Assembly (NCBI GenBank): GCA_015067895.1
Contig: SVLP01000003.1
Location: forward strand, 1-64,000
DNA from: Oscillospiraceae bacterium
Lineage (GTDB): Bacteria; Bacillota_A; Clostridia; Oscillospirales; Oscillospiraceae
DNA length: 64,000 nt
Reading direction: 5' to 3'
Shown: piece after piece, positions 17,419 through 25,561 of the stretch
Numbering within the stretch: the first letter of the stretch is position 1
How the letters are laid out: each line of letters starts with the position of its first letter
The notes under the pieces: model-generated
Database searches by the model: none
What the model was told of the DNA's origin: nothing
What the model saw: only the letters and a program-made list of their open reading frames with translations
Position numbers and translations under genes: made by a program

Positions 17419-19734
17419 TTAAGAAAAGGCCAGCCCCTCTCCCTCCAGCACCGCCTGGATCGTGGCCGGTGTGGTGGAGCAGTGGAGCAAAAATGTGGAC
17501 AGCGGCCCCTCCACCTTGCTTTGGACAAGGCTCCGAAGCTGCCGGGCCCCGGACTTTCCGCCGCAGTCCCGGGCCAGCATGGCCGCCAGCTCCGCCGGGA
17601 ACCGCAGCTCCATGCCCTGCTTCCGGGCCCGCTGTCGAAGCTGCTCCAGATATTTGTCCGCGATGGATTCCATGGTCTCCTTCCCCAGACTTTTGAAGAC
17701 CAGCACCTCGTCCAGCCGCCCCAGAAACTCCGGGGTGAAGGTGTGGCGCAGGCTTTTTTCCGTCCGGTCGGCCCGGCCCTCGGGGCTGAAGCCCAGGCCG
17801 TCGGAGGTGACCTCTCCCCCGGCGTTCGTGGTCATCACCACCACCGCATTGCGGAAGCTGACCCGCCGTCCGCCGGAATCGGTGAGCACGCCCTCCTCCA
17901 TGATCTGCAGGAGCACGTTGCTGACATCCGGATGGGCCTTTTCCAGCTCATCCAGCAGCACCAGGCAGTAGGGCCTGCGCCGCACCGCCTCGGTGAGCTT
18001 TCCGCCCTCCTCATAGCCCACGTAGCCCGGAGGGGCACCGATGAGCCGGGATACCGCCTGTTTTTCCATGAATTCCGACATATCCAGCCGGATCAGGGCG
18101 TCCGTCGTACCGAACAGCTCCCTGGCGATGGCCCGGCACAGCTCCGTCTTGCCCACGCCGGTGGGGCCCGCCAGGAGCATACAGGCCACCGGCCGGTTCT
18201 CGTCCCGCAGACCGCTCAGGCCCCGGCGCAGGGCTGCTGCCGCCCGCTTCACCGCTTCCTCCTGTCCCTTCACATGGCCCGACAGAGTCTCCTCCAGTCC
18301 CAGCAGCCGCTGCCGCTCATCGGCGGTGAGCCGTCCCACGGGGATGCCCGTGCGGACGGAGACCGCCCAGGCCACATCCTGCCCCGTCACCGCCCGGCTC
18401 CTGCGACCTTCGCCGCTGCGCTCCGCCATGCGCTGCATCCTGTCCCGAAGCTGGGCCGCCTGCTCGTAGCGGCAATCCCGGACGGCTTCGCTGAGCTCCC
18501 GCTCCAGCTCCTGCCGCCACTGCTTTCGACTGCCGCTGAGCTCCTCCAGACGGGCGTGGCTGGCCGCCTCGTCCACCAGGTCGATGGCTTTGTCGGGCAG
18601 ATACAGCTCCGGCAGATACCGTCTCGACATCCGGACGGCCTCGGTCAGCGCCTCCTCCCGGATCCGCAGACCGTGGTGCCGCTCCAGACCGGGCCGGAGG
18701 GCCTGCAAAATCTCCATGGTGGCCTCCTCGCCGGGCTCGTGGACGGTCACGGGCCGGAACCGCCGCTCCAGGGCCGGATCCTTCTCGATGCACTTGCGGT
18801 ACTCCTCCAGGGTCGTGGCCCCCATCATCTGGATCTCCCCCCGACCCAGGGCGGGCTTGAGGATGTTGGCGGCGTCGATGGCGCCCTCGGCGGCACCAGC
18901 GCCGACGATGGTGTGCATCTCATCGACGAAGAGGATGACGTCCCCCACCCGGCGGATCTCCTCCAGCACATCCCGCAGCCGTTCCTCGAACTCGCCGCGA
19001 TACTTCGTCCCCGCCACGAGATTGGCCATGTTCAAGCTGTAGAGCTTCTTGTCCTTGAGCTGGGGCGGCACGTTCCCGGCGGCGATGCGCTGGGCCAGCC
19101 CCTCGGCGATGGCGGTCTTGCCCACGCCGGGCTCCCCCACCAGGGCGGGATTGTTCTTGTTCTTCCGGCTCAGGATGCCGATGACCGTCTCGATCTCCTG
19201 CTCCCGGCCGATGACCGGATCCATGGACGCGGCCTTGAGCAGCAGATCCTCGCTGAACTGATCCAGTAATTTCATGGTGACTCCCTCCTTTGACCTCCGC
19301 CGTCCGGCCATCCGGAACCGGCATTCCAACGCCATGGTGAACAGCTCATCCGGATCCGTCCCGGCGATGCGCAGTACCATGGCAGCGGTGCTCCCGTGCC
19401 GCCGGGTCAGGGCCAGCAGCAGATGCAGCGGCTTTACCTGTCCGGAACCCAGAAGTGCCGCCTCGCCCCCGGCCAGCCGCAGGATCTCCCGAGCCTCCCG
19501 GCTGAAGCCCTGGGGCAGCGGCAGCTCCGGCGTCCCCACGCCGCAGAGCACCGCCGCGGCGTCATGGACGAATTTTTCCGTGACCAACGCACTTCGAAGC
19601 AGCAGTCCCGCCTCGTCAGCCCCAGCGCACAGGGCCATCAGCAGATGGACGCTGCCCACAAAGCTGTGCCCGAGCCCCCTGGCCCGGGCCGCCGCAGCCA
19701 CGATCACATCTGCGGCTTCCTGTGAATATCGCAA
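17419..19734 (-). CDS. clpC: ClpC/ClpA-type AAA+ unfoldase
   Basis: Hexameric ATPase that unfolds proteins, usually for the ClpP protease. The 771 aa have an N-terminal Clp_N repeat pair (1-140) and a first AAA+ domain with Walker A GEPGVGKT (200-207) and Walker B ILFVDE. A short UVR-like middle segment follows (about 418-435), then a second AAA+ domain with Walker A GPTGVGKT (523-530). It is somewhat shorter than Bacillus ClpC, and no ctsR/mcsA/mcsB genes are present. The start is a TTG behind AGGAGGTG. A second strong SD (AAAGGAGGGAG) precedes an in-frame ATG at 19275 (M154), so a 618-aa form without the N-domain is likely made too. Confidence 0.9.
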   Translation of the reverse strand: MRYSQEAADVIVAAAARARGLGHSFVGSVHLLMALCAGADEAGLLLRSALVTEKFVHDAAAVLCGVGTPELPLPQGFSREAREILRLAGGEAALLGSGQVKPLHLLLALTRRHGSTAAMVLRIAGTDPDELFTMALECRFRMAGRRRSKEGVTMKLLDQFSEDLLLKAASMDPVIGREQEIETVIGILSRKNKNNPALVGEPGVGKTAIAEGLAQRIAAGNVPPQLKDKKLYSLNMANLVAGTKYRGEFEERLRDVLEEIRRVGDVILFVDEMHTIVGAGAAEGAIDAANILKPALGRGEIQMMGATTLEEYRKCIEKDPALERRFRPVTVHEPGEEATMEILQALRPGLERHHGLRIREEALTEAVRMSRRYLPELYLPDKAIDLVDEAASHARLEELSGSRKQWRQELERELSEAVRDCRYEQAAQLRDRMQRMAERSGEGRRSRAVTGQDVAWAVSVRTGIPVGRLTADERQRLLGLEETLSGHVKGQEEAVKRAAAALRRGLSGLRDENRPVACMLLAGPTGVGKTELCRAIARELFGTTDALIRLDMSEFMEKQAVSRLIGAPPGYVGYEEGGKLTEAVRRRPYCLVLLDELEKAHPDVSNVLLQIMEEGVLTDSGGRRVSFRNAVVVMTTNAGGEVTSDGLGFSPEGRADRTEKSLRHTFTPEFLGRLDEVLVFKSLGKETMESIADKYLEQLRQRARKQGMELRFPAELAAMLARDCGGKSGARQLRSLVQSKVEGPLSTFLLHCSTTPATIQAVLEGEGLAFS
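19275..19290 (-). promoter_or_regulatory. Internal ribosome binding site and start within clp
   Basis: The minus strand reads AAAGGAGGGAGTCACC-ATG inside the coding region, encoding KEGVTM (149-154). Spacing is about 8 nt and the SD is stronger than that of many gene starts here. It falls exactly in the linker between the N-domain and the first AAA+ domain. Confidence 0.6.
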
Positions 19735-19807
19735 GTGCTCACCTCCTGGCTCTGGGGATTTTTACCAAGACGGACAAAAAATATACGGTCGATTTTGAAA
19801 AAAGGAA

Positions 19808-19835
19808 TTGATTTTTCAAAAAACCGTGTTAGAAT
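19808..19835 (+). promoter_or_regulatory. Ferredoxin promoter
   Basis: TTGATT (19808-19813), 16-bp spacer, TAGAAT (19830-19835), then GGGAGGAAATATC before the ATG at 19892. It is divergent from clp. Confidence 0.75.
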
Positions 19836-19891
19836 AGAGACAAGCTACTTCATACCGTGGCTGACAATCAATACTTATGGGAGGAAATATC

Positions 19892-20062
19892 ATGGCTTAC
19901 AAGATTACCGACGCTTGCGTCTCCTGCGGCTCCTGCGCCGACCAGTGCCCCGTCGAGGCTATCGCTGAGGGCGACGGCAAGTACGAGATCAACGCTGATC
20001 TGTGCGTCTCCTGCGGCTCCTGCGCCGACCAGTGCCCCACTGAGGCCATCGTGGAAGAGTAA
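19892..20062 (+). CDS. 2[4Fe-4S] ferredoxin
   Basis: Small cytoplasmic electron carrier of clostridial type. The 56 aa carry two perfect CxxCxxCxxxCP motifs (C9, C12, C15, C19 and C38, C41, C44, C48), which cross-ligate two [4Fe-4S] clusters. The two halves are near-identical, reflecting the ancient duplication. The start follows a strong GGGAGG; the in-frame ATG five codons earlier would overlap that SD. It is monocistronic, between its own promoter and a strong terminator. Likely partners (hydrogenase, pyruvate:ferredoxin oxidoreductase) are not in the window. Confidence 0.96.
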   Translation: MAYKITDACVSCGSCADQCPVEAIAEGDGKYEINADLCVSCGSCADQCPTEAIVEE

Positions 20063-20083
20063 TTTTTCTCATCCCAAACACAG

Positions 20084-20119
20084 TTAGCCTGTAGGCCTGT
20101 CGGCCTGCAGGCTAATTTT
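20084..20119 (+). terminator. Ferredoxin terminator
   Basis: A 14-bp stem (TTAGCCTGTAGGCC / GGCCTGCAGGCTAA, one G-U pair) with a 4-nt loop is followed by TTTT. The next gene starts only 2-11 nt downstream. Confidence 0.88.
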
Positions 20120-20121
20120 CT

Positions 20122-20811
20122 ATGTGCATTATGGAACATATTTCAAATGGATATACCCTGGATCTGGCGGAGGGCTTTCCCCTGAGCACCGACTCCATGG
20201 TGCTCGCCGACTTCGTCCGGCTGCCGAAGAACGCCCGGGTGCTGGATCTGGGCTCCGGCTGCGGCACCCTGGGGCTGCTGCTGTGTGCGAAGGATCAGGC
20301 CTGTGCCGTGACCGGCATCGAACTGGATGCCCGGGCCCACGCTGCCGCTGTGGAAAACATCCTGCGCAACAGCCTGCAAGACCGTCTTCACAGTATATGC
20401 GCCGACCTGCGCACCATGCAAGTTTTGCCGGGGAGCTTCCAGGTCTGCGTGTCCAATCCCCCCTATTTTTCCGGCGGGGAGCGGCACTCCCGGACACCGG
20501 GCGCAAGGCAGGAGGATACCTGCACACCGCAGGAGCTCTTTGCCGCCGCAGCGAAGGCCCTGAAATTCGGCGGGGACTTCTTCCTCGTCCACAAGCCGGA
20601 AAAGCTGGCCCAGCTGTGCTATGAGGCAGAACGTGTGGGCCTGGAACCCAAACGTCTGCGGCTGGTGCGCCACCGCCCCGGCGCGCCCATCAGCCTGATC
20701 CTGCTTTCCTGCCGCAAGGGGGGCAAGCCGGGTCTGACGATCGACGAACTGACACTCTACCATCCCGACGGCACACCCACCGGGGACTGCCGCCGCATTT
20801 ACCACATGTAA
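20122..20811 (+). CDS. TrmN6-like tRNA/N6-adenine methyltransferase (YabB family)
   Basis: SAM-dependent methyltransferase, probably modifying a tRNA adenine (YabB/YfiC/TrmN6 family). The 229-aa protein has motif I VLDLGSGCGTLGL (40-52) and the N6-methyltransferase signature NPPY (112-115). The family is named for tRNA1(Val) A37 methylation, but the Firmicute target is less certain. No SD is visible: the first ATG (20122) lies 2 nt after the ferredoxin U-tract, and a second ATG at 20131 gives MEHISNG, closer to homologues. rsmI follows 12 nt later and abrB lies beyond, the same neighbourhood as yabB-yabC-abrB in Bacillus. Confidence 0.85.
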   Translation: MCIMEHISNGYTLDLAEGFPLSTDSMVLADFVRLPKNARVLDLGSGCGTLGLLLCAKDQACAVTGIELDARAHAAAVENILRNSLQDRLHSICADLRTMQVLPGSFQVCVSNPPYFSGGERHSRTPGARQEDTCTPQELFAAAAKALKFGGDFFLVHKPEKLAQLCYEAERVGLEPKRLRLVRHRPGAPISLILLSCRKGGKPGLTIDELTLYHPDGTPTGDCRRIYHM

Positions 20812-20823
20812 GGAGGGCCACAC

Positions 20824-21660
20824 ATGGCCGGAATGCTGTACCTCGTCCCCACCCCCATCGGCAATCTGGGGGACATCTCCGAGCGGTGCCGCCGCACGCT
20901 GGAGGAAGCCGACTTCATCGCCGCCGAGGATACCCGGGTGAGCCTGAAGCTTCTGAACTATCTGGGCATCAAAAAAAGCCTTGTCAGCTACTACGAGCAT
21001 AACAAGGCCTTCAAGGGCAATGTGATCCTGGATCGGATTCTGGCGGGCGAGACCTGTGCGCTGGTGTCCGACGCGGGCAGTCCCGCCATCTCCGACCCCG
21101 GCGAGGATCTGGTGCGCCTGTGCGCGGAAAACGGCATCACCGTCACCGCCATCCCCGGCCCCTGCGCCGTCATCACCGCGCTCTCTATCTCCGGTCTGCC
21201 CACGGGCCGGTTCTGCTTCGAGGGCTTCCTGTCCACGGCGAAAAAGAGCCGGAAGGAGCACCTGGAGTCCCTGACCGGCGAGACGAGAACCATGATCTTC
21301 TACGAGGCCCCCCACAAGCTCCTCTCCACCCTGGAGGACTTGGCGGAATCCTTCGGCGCAGACCGCAAAATTTCCCTGTGCCGGGAGCTGACCAAGCTCC
21401 ACGAGGAGGTCGTCCGCACCACCCTGGGCGAAGCCATCGAGCGCTACACCGCAAACGCCCCCAAGGGCGAGTTCGTCCTGGTGGTGGACGGCGCCGCGCC
21501 TGTGGAAAAAGAGGTTGCCACCGCCGAGGATGCGGGCGAAATGGTCAAGCGGCTCATGTCCGAGGGCCTCAGCCGCAAGGACGCCATCAAACAGACCGCC
21601 AAGGCACTGGATCTGCCGAAGAATGTGGTGTACGACGCCGCCCTCTCCATCGATGAATAA
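20824..21660 (+). CDS. rsmI: RsmI 16S rRNA C1402 2'-O-methyltransferase
   Basis: Tetrapyrrole-methylase-fold enzyme that adds the ribose methyl to C1402 of 16S rRNA, the same nucleotide that RsmH modifies on its base; both genes are in this window. The 278 aa open with LYLVPTPIGNLGDIS and contain AEDTRVSLKLLNYLGI and the glycine-rich SDAGSPAISDPG, all hallmarks. An AGGAGG SD precedes the ATG. It is co-transcribed with the TrmN6-like gene and ends at a strong bidirectional hairpin. Confidence 0.97.
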   Translation: MAGMLYLVPTPIGNLGDISERCRRTLEEADFIAAEDTRVSLKLLNYLGIKKSLVSYYEHNKAFKGNVILDRILAGETCALVSDAGSPAISDPGEDLVRLCAENGITVTAIPGPCAVITALSISGLPTGRFCFEGFLSTAKKSRKEHLESLTGETRTMIFYEAPHKLLSTLEDLAESFGADRKISLCRELTKLHEEVVRTTLGEAIERYTANAPKGEFVLVVDGAAPVEKEVATAEDAGEMVKRLMSEGLSRKDAIKQTAKALDLPKNVVYDAALSIDE

Positions 21661-21676
21661 GCGATTCGCAAAACAA

Positions 21677-21701
21677 AAACCCGGAGCCAGGCTCCGGGTT
21701 T
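21677..21701. terminator. Bidirectional terminator rsmI/abrB
   Basis: AAACCCGGAGCC and its complement form a near-continuous 12-bp palindrome around one base (the real loop will be larger). TTTCGTTTT follows on the plus strand and TTTTTGTTTT on the minus strand. It separates convergent rsmI and abrB. Confidence 0.88.
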
Positions 21702-21712
21702 CGTTTTGCGCT

Positions 21713-21955
21713 TTAGTACTTCCCCATATTGCGGATGCACTCCTGGCAGATGTTCTTGCCGCGGTAGCTGGCCAGCTCCCGGGAAGAGGAGCAGAAGATG
21801 CAGGAGGGCTCGAACTTCTGCAAAATGATGCGGTCGCCCTCCATGTAGATCTCCAGCTCATCCCGCTCCGCGATGTCCAGCGTCCGGCGCAGTTCGATGG
21901 GCAGCACGATGCGGCCCAGCTCATCCACCTTGCGAATGATGCCAGTTGATTTCAT
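21713..21955 (-). CDS. abrB: AbrB-family transition-state regulator
   Basis: DNA-binding swapped-hairpin regulator of stationary-phase and sporulation genes. The 80 aa begin MKSTGIIRKVDELGRIVLPI, almost the AbrB/SpoVT consensus. The C-terminal part carries CIFC (C52, C55) and CQEC (C70, C73), a four-cysteine pattern seen in clostridial AbrB relatives and suggesting a small zinc ribbon. The ATG follows GAGGGGGA. The promoter is a perfect consensus, and an ATTGT/ACAAT dyad (22006-22018) lies in the leader, a possible autoregulatory site. It is convergent with rsmI and divergent from spmA. Confidence 0.93.
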   Translation of the reverse strand: MKSTGIIRKVDELGRIVLPIELRRTLDIAERDELEIYMEGDRIILQKFEPSCIFCSSSRELASYRGKNICQECIRNMGKY

Positions 21956-22018
21956 TCAATTGTCCCCCTCAAAATCGTTCTCTTCCGAAGAACTTGAACA
22001 CAAACATTGTTCGACAAT

Positions 22019-22047
22019 ATTATAGCTGAACAGACCCCTTCTGTCAA
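22019..22047 (-). promoter_or_regulatory. abrB promoter
   Basis: Minus strand TTGACA (22042-22047), 17-bp spacer, TATAAT (22019-22024): perfect sigma-A consensus. An ATTGT-TCG-ACAAT dyad at 22006-22018 overlaps the expected start site and is a candidate operator. Confidence 0.9.
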
Positions 22048-22050
22048 ACA

Positions 22051-22087
22051 AGTTTCGTTGCACGAAACTGATTTCGTGATATTTCAC
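22051..22087. repeat. Overlapping mini-hairpins ending in ATTTCAC
   Basis: AGTTTCGT-TGC-ACGAAACT (22051-22069) overlaps CACGAAA-CTGA-TTTCGTG (22061-22078), so the two stems exclude each other; ATTTCAC follows at 22081-22087. It resembles one unit of the hairpin array at 39141-39276 and lies between the abrB and spmA promoters. Confidence 0.55.
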
Positions 22088-22109
22088 AAGAATCAAACCC
22101 ATTTTCTGG

Positions 22110-22117
22110 CATATAAT
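22110..22117 (+). promoter_or_regulatory. spmA -10 element, possibly sigma-E type
   Basis: CATATAAT lies 23 nt upstream of the spmA ATG. It contains a TATAAT but has no sigma-A -35 at 16-18 bp; the octamer is one base off the sigma-E -10 consensus CATACAAT. No sigma-E -35 is clear, so assignment is tentative. Confidence 0.4.
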
Positions 22118-22140
22118 ACCATCAGATTGGAGGGTTGCAT

Positions 22141-22722
22141 ATGTTCCTGAGCTGGTTCTGGAGCCTGGCCGTTTTGTGCGCCGCTTTTTTTGCTTTCTTA
22201 ACAGAAACTGGAACCCAGACCACCTCCGCCCTGCTGGAGGGGGCCGGAAATGCGGTGCAGCTTGTCATCGCCATGGCGGGGCCGCTGTGCCTGTGGGCGG
22301 GGCTGGGGAAGCTGATGGATCGGGCGGGACTGACTGCCATTCTCGCCCGGCTCCTCTCCCCTGTCCTCAGCAGGCTCTACCCCGCCAGCCGGAGGGACGG
22401 GGAGCTGGCGAAGCATCTGAGTGCCAACGTGACGGCGAATCTGCTGGGGCTGGGCAACGCGGCCACCCCCATGGGCATCCGGGCGGCGGGACGGCTCCGG
22501 GATCCGAAGGAGCCGGATAAAGCGACAGACGGGCTGTGCCGTCTGGTGGTGATGAACACCGCCTCCATCCAGCTGCTGCCAACCACCGTGGCAGCAGTGC
22601 GCCAGAGCGCGGGCTGCGCAACGCCCTTCGACATCCTGCCCTGTGTCTGGATCAGCAGTGTGCTGTCGGTGTCGGCGGGACTGCTGGCGGCAACGCTGAT
22701 GGGGAGGGTCTGGCGTGGGTGA
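22141..22722 (+). CDS. spmA: Spore maturation protein A
   Basis: Polytopic membrane protein needed with SpmB for spore-core dehydration. The 193 aa have several hydrophobic segments and the family stretch NVTANLLGLGNAATPMGI (about 99-116), followed by a conserved VVMNTASIQLLPTTVA. The start at 22141 lies six nt after GGAGGG; a TTG two codons earlier is not needed. It overlaps spmB by 8 nt. Its presence is good evidence that the organism makes endospores. Confidence 0.95.
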   Translation: MFLSWFWSLAVLCAAFFAFLTETGTQTTSALLEGAGNAVQLVIAMAGPLCLWAGLGKLMDRAGLTAILARLLSPVLSRLYPASRRDGELAKHLSANVTANLLGLGNAATPMGIRAAGRLRDPKEPDKATDGLCRLVVMNTASIQLLPTTVAAVRQSAGCATPFDILPCVWISSVLSVSAGLLAATLMGRVWRG

Positions 22723-23236
22723 GTACATCGTGCCGCTGATCCTGACGGTGACCGCCATCGGCGCATTACATAAGAGGGAAAACGCCTACGATGTTTTGAC
22801 AGACGGAGCCAGGGACGGCTTCAAAATGCTGCTGACCATCGCCCCGTCGCTGATCGTACTCCTGAGCGCGGTGGGGATGCTCCGGGCAAGCGGTGCTTTG
22901 GAAGCCCTGTCCGCCGCACTCTCCCCTGCCCTGGCGTTTCTGGGCATCCCCCCGGAGACGGTGCTGCTGATGCTGGTGCGACCCATCAGCGGCAGCGCAG
23001 CCCTGGCCATCGGCGCGGAGCTCATCGCCGCCCACGGAGTTGATTCCATGGTGGGCCGGACGGCGGCGGTGATGCTGGGCTCCACGGAGACCACCTTCTA
23101 CACCATCTCTGTCTATTTCGGCGCCTGGGGCATCAGGAAGACCCGCTACGCCGTCCCGGCGGCATTGATCGCAGACCTGACCGGCTTCCTGGCAGCAAGC
23201 TGGACAGTTCGGCTATTCTATGGCAATCCCATGTAA
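22715..23236 (+). CDS. spmB: Spore maturation protein B
   Basis: Membrane partner of SpmA in spore-core dehydration. The 173-aa protein has the family landmarks LVRPISGSAALAI and MLGSTETTFYTISVYFG. The start is a GTG at 22715 inside the end of spmA, with GGGAGGG upstream. The final codons and stop (ATG TAA) lie within sequence identical to the start of the palindromic repeat at 8931-8958, so this element appears to have replaced or trimmed the natural C-terminus. Confidence 0.95.
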   Translation: MGEYIVPLILTVTAIGALHKRENAYDVLTDGARDGFKMLLTIAPSLIVLLSAVGMLRASGALEALSAALSPALAFLGIPPETVLLMLVRPISGSAALAIGAELIAAHGVDSMVGRTAAVMLGSTETTFYTISVYFGAWGIRKTRYAVPAALIADLTGFLAASWTVRLFYGNPM

Positions 23237-23256
23237 GGAACGGTCATGACCGTTCC
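23237..23256. repeat. 20-bp palindrome GGAACGG, second identical copy
   Basis: GGAACGGTCATGACCGTTCC is a perfect palindrome, identical to 8939-8958. The preceding bases CCCATGTAA are also shared by both copies; here they are the last codons and stop of spmB. Confidence 0.85.
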
Positions 23257-23280
23257 CTGCGGAATACCGAAGCAAGAAAA

Positions 23281-23304
23281 GAGCGCACCCGCATGGGTGC
23301 GCTC
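23281..23304. terminator. Terminator between spmB and the CD1247-like gene
   Basis: GAGCGCACCC-GCAT-GGGTGCGCTC, a perfect 10-bp stem. On the minus strand TTTTC follows, so it mainly ends the efp operon; spmB on the plus strand also meets it. Confidence 0.82.
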
Positions 23305-23319
23305 TCAGATATTTGGGGA

Positions 23320-23775
23320 TTACTCCTCGTCCTCGTCGTCGAAGGAGAACTCCAGCACCTCGCCGCAGTTCTCGCAGACGATGGAGCCCTCTTCCAGGGT
23401 CTCCTCGTCGAAGGCGATCACTTCACCGCAGGCGCAGGTGACCTCATAGACGGTAGTCTCCTCGTCACCGAAATCGAAGCCCTCTTCCAGATCCTCGAAA
23501 TCCCAGTCCTCGTCGTCATCCTCGAAATCATCGTCCTCGAACTCGTCTTCGTCCATGGACATGATGAAATCCTCGATGGCGTCCAGATCGTCCTCGATCT
23601 CGTCCAGCTCGTCGGAAATGGCGATGGTGGTCTCCTGCACATCACCCAGGGTCTTGGTCACATCGCCCAGCAGCTCGACGATGGCAGCGATCATCTTGCC
23701 CTCATCGGTCTCGGTGCTCAGCTTCATGCCCTCCATCAGGCCCTTGAGGTATGCGGACTTTTCAGACAGTGTCAT
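23320..23775 (-). CDS. CD1247-type acidic zinc-ribbon protein
   Basis: Function unknown. The 151 aa begin MTLSEKSAYLKGLMEGM, the N-terminal signature of the clostridial CD1247 family. A predicted helix follows, then a very acidic linker (about 75-105, mostly D and E), and a C-terminal zinc ribbon CAC (C114, C116) ... CENC (C134, C137). Zinc-ribbon plus acidic linker suggests a nucleic-acid- or polymerase-associated adaptor (inference only). It lies 35 nt after efp in the same direction, so the two are probably co-transcribed, hinting at a translation-linked role. Confidence 0.8.
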   Translation of the reverse strand: MTLSEKSAYLKGLMEGMKLSTETDEGKMIAAIVELLGDVTKTLGDVQETTIAISDELDEIEDDLDAIEDFIMSMDEDEFEDDDFEDDDEDWDFEDLEEGFDFGDEETTVYEVTCACGEVIAFDEETLEEGSIVCENCGEVLEFSFDDEDEE

Positions 23776-23810
23776 AGCAAACTCCTCCTGTTCTGAGGTT
23801 CTGTTGTGGC

Positions 23811-24374
23811 TTAGCCCTTGGCGCGGCCCAGGTACTCGCCGGTGCGGGTGTCGATCTGGACGCGGTCGCCCTCGTTGATGAACAGGGGCACCTTGATCTC
23901 AGCGCCGGTCTCGACGGTGGCGGGCTTGGTCACGTTGGTGGCGGTGTTGCCGGCGAAGCCGGGCTCAGTCTTGGTGACCTCCAGCTCGACGAAATTGGGA
24001 ACTTCGACGCCGAAGACCTTGCCCTTGTAGGACATGACGGTGCAGATATCGTTCTCCTTGACGAACTTGAAGGAGTCGTCCAGAACGTCACCGTTCAGGG
24101 GCTCCAGCTCATAGGTCTCCTGATCCATGAAGTAGTACAGCTCGCCGTCGTTGTAGGAGTACTCCATCTTCTTTCTCTCAATGAAAGCGGTGGGGAACTT
24201 GGCAGAGGGGTTCAGGGAAGTCTCGGTCACGCCGCCGGTAATGACGTTGCGCATCTTGACGCGGACGAAGGCAGCACCCTTGCCGGGCTTGACATGCTGG
24301 AACTCGATGACCTGCATGACCTTGCCGTCCATCTCGAAAGTAACGCCGTTTCTGATATCACCTGCAGAAATCAT
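23811..24374 (-). CDS. efp: Elongation factor P
   Basis: tRNA-mimic that rescues ribosomes stalled at polyproline stretches. The 187-aa protein has the usual three beta-barrel domains and the conserved loop KPGKGAA with the functional lysine at K32. The modifying enzymes (EpmA/YmfI) are not seen here. The ATG follows a good AGGAGG, and the gene has its own promoter at 24443-24471 with a leader of about 60 nt containing a small GTCCCA/GGGAC hairpin. It is followed by the CD1247-type gene. Confidence 0.98.
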   Translation of the reverse strand: MISAGDIRNGVTFEMDGKVMQVIEFQHVKPGKGAAFVRVKMRNVITGGVTETSLNPSAKFPTAFIERKKMEYSYNDGELYYFMDQETYELEPLNGDVLDDSFKFVKENDICTVMSYKGKVFGVEVPNFVELEVTKTEPGFAGNTATNVTKPATVETGAEIKVPLFINEGDRVQIDTRTGEYLGRAKG

Positions 24375-24442
24375 AGTAAATATCCTCCTAAATGTAGTGT
24401 CCCAGTGGGACGAAAATTGTTATCGCATAGAAGCTCCCGTAC

Positions 24443-24471
24443 ATTCTACACTATCATGCCCCATTTTTCAA
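24443..24471 (-). promoter_or_regulatory. efp promoter
   Basis: Minus strand TTGAAA (24466-24471), 17-bp spacer, TAGAAT (24443-24448), in the gap between pepP and efp. Confidence 0.82.
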
Positions 24472-24496
24472 GGGGAAACGGGAATTTTTTTGGAAA

Positions 24497-25561
24497 TTAC
24501 ACGGGAACCACGATCAGCTCCTTGGGGCTGTGGGTCAAAATCTCGATGCCGCCCTCCAGATACACGCAGGTATCCTCGATGCGGACGCCGAATTTGCCGG
24601 GCAGGTAGATGCCGGGCTCGGCGGAGGCGACCGCACCCACGGGCATGGGGTCGGGATTCTTGGCGTTGGGGTTGGGAGCCTCGTGGATCTCCAGACCCAG
24701 GGAGTGGCCGTAGCCGTGGCCAAAGTAATCGCCGTAGCCCGCGTCGCGGATGACGCTTCTCGCGGCCTCATCGATATCCGCGCCGGGGACGCCGGCCTTG
24801 GAAACAGCCAGACCGGCCAGCTGGGCCTTCAGGACGGTATTGTAGACGGTCTTCATCTCCTCGGTGGCATAGCCGACGGCAACGGTGCGGGTCATATCGG
24901 AGCAGTAGCCCATGTAGCTGGCACCGTAGTCCATGGTGATGAAGTCGCCCTCCCGGATGACCCGCTCACCGGCCACGCCGTGGGGCAGGCTGGTGTTGGG
25001 GCCGGAGACCACGATGGGATCGAAGGCCAGGCCGGTGGCGCCGTTCTTGTACAGGCAGTAGATCAGCTCCGCCTGGAGCTCCAGCTCGGTCATACCGGGC
25101 TTGATGCGGGTAATGACCTCAGCGAAGGCCTTGTCGGTGATGGCCTGAGCCTTGCGCATCAGCTCCAGCTCCCAGTCCTCCTTGGTGCCCCGGAAGCCGT
25201 TGATCTCAGCATTGCGGGGAACGAGCTTGCAGTTCAGGTGCTTTTCGTAGAGCAGGAAGTCGGCATAGGTCAGGAAGGGCTCCTCGATGCCCAGCTCGGT
25301 GATGCCGAAGTCGGCGATGGCATCGTTGAGCCGCTTGATGTAGCCGTGACCGGCGATATCCAGCACCTCGAAGCCCTGGATGCCGTTTTCGGCGGATTCG
25401 ATGTAGCGGGAGTCGGTGAAATAGCGGCAGCCGTTCCTGGAAACGATGGCAACGCCCTCAGCGATGTCGAACTGGGCACCGTAGTGGCGGCTGAAGCGGC
25501 TGGTCAGCAGCAGACCCTGTCCATCGGACAGCAGGGACAGGTACTTGTCAAGATTCTTCAT
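24497..25561 (-). CDS. pepP: M24-family Xaa-Pro aminopeptidase
   Basis: Cytoplasmic metallopeptidase that removes N-terminal residues preceding proline. The 354 aa comprise an N-terminal creatinase domain (1-125) and a pita-bread catalytic domain. The metal ligands appear in MDYGASYMGYCSDMTRT (two Asp), GHGYGHSLGLEIHE (His) and two Glu (AEPGIYLPGKFG and VRIEDT). The start at 25561 (MKNLDKYL) has CAGGAGG inside the end of yqeG, which overlaps it by 14 bp. Neighbouring efp is a frequent arrangement in Firmicutes, and both deal with proline-containing peptides. Confidence 0.92.
   Translation of the reverse strand: MKNLDKYLSLLSDGQGLLLTSRFSRHYGAQFDIAEGVAIVSRNGCRYFTDSRYIESAENGIQGFEVLDIAGHGYIKRLNDAIADFGITELGIEEPFLTYADFLLYEKHLNCKLVPRNAEINGFRGTKEDWELELMRKAQAITDKAFAEVITRIKPGMTELELQAELIYCLYKNGATGLAFDPIVVSGPNTSLPHGVAGERVIREGDFITMDYGASYMGYCSDMTRTVAVGYATEEMKTVYNTVLKAQLAGLAVSKAGVPGADIDEAARSVIRDAGYGDYFGHGYGHSLGLEIHEAPNPNAKNPDPMPVGAVASAEPGIYLPGKFGVRIEDTCVYLEGGIEILTHSPKELIVVPV

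Noticed and set aside
19741..19807. clp promoter
   Set aside because: Only a weak TATATT-like sequence without a convincing -35 was found, so no feature is claimed.
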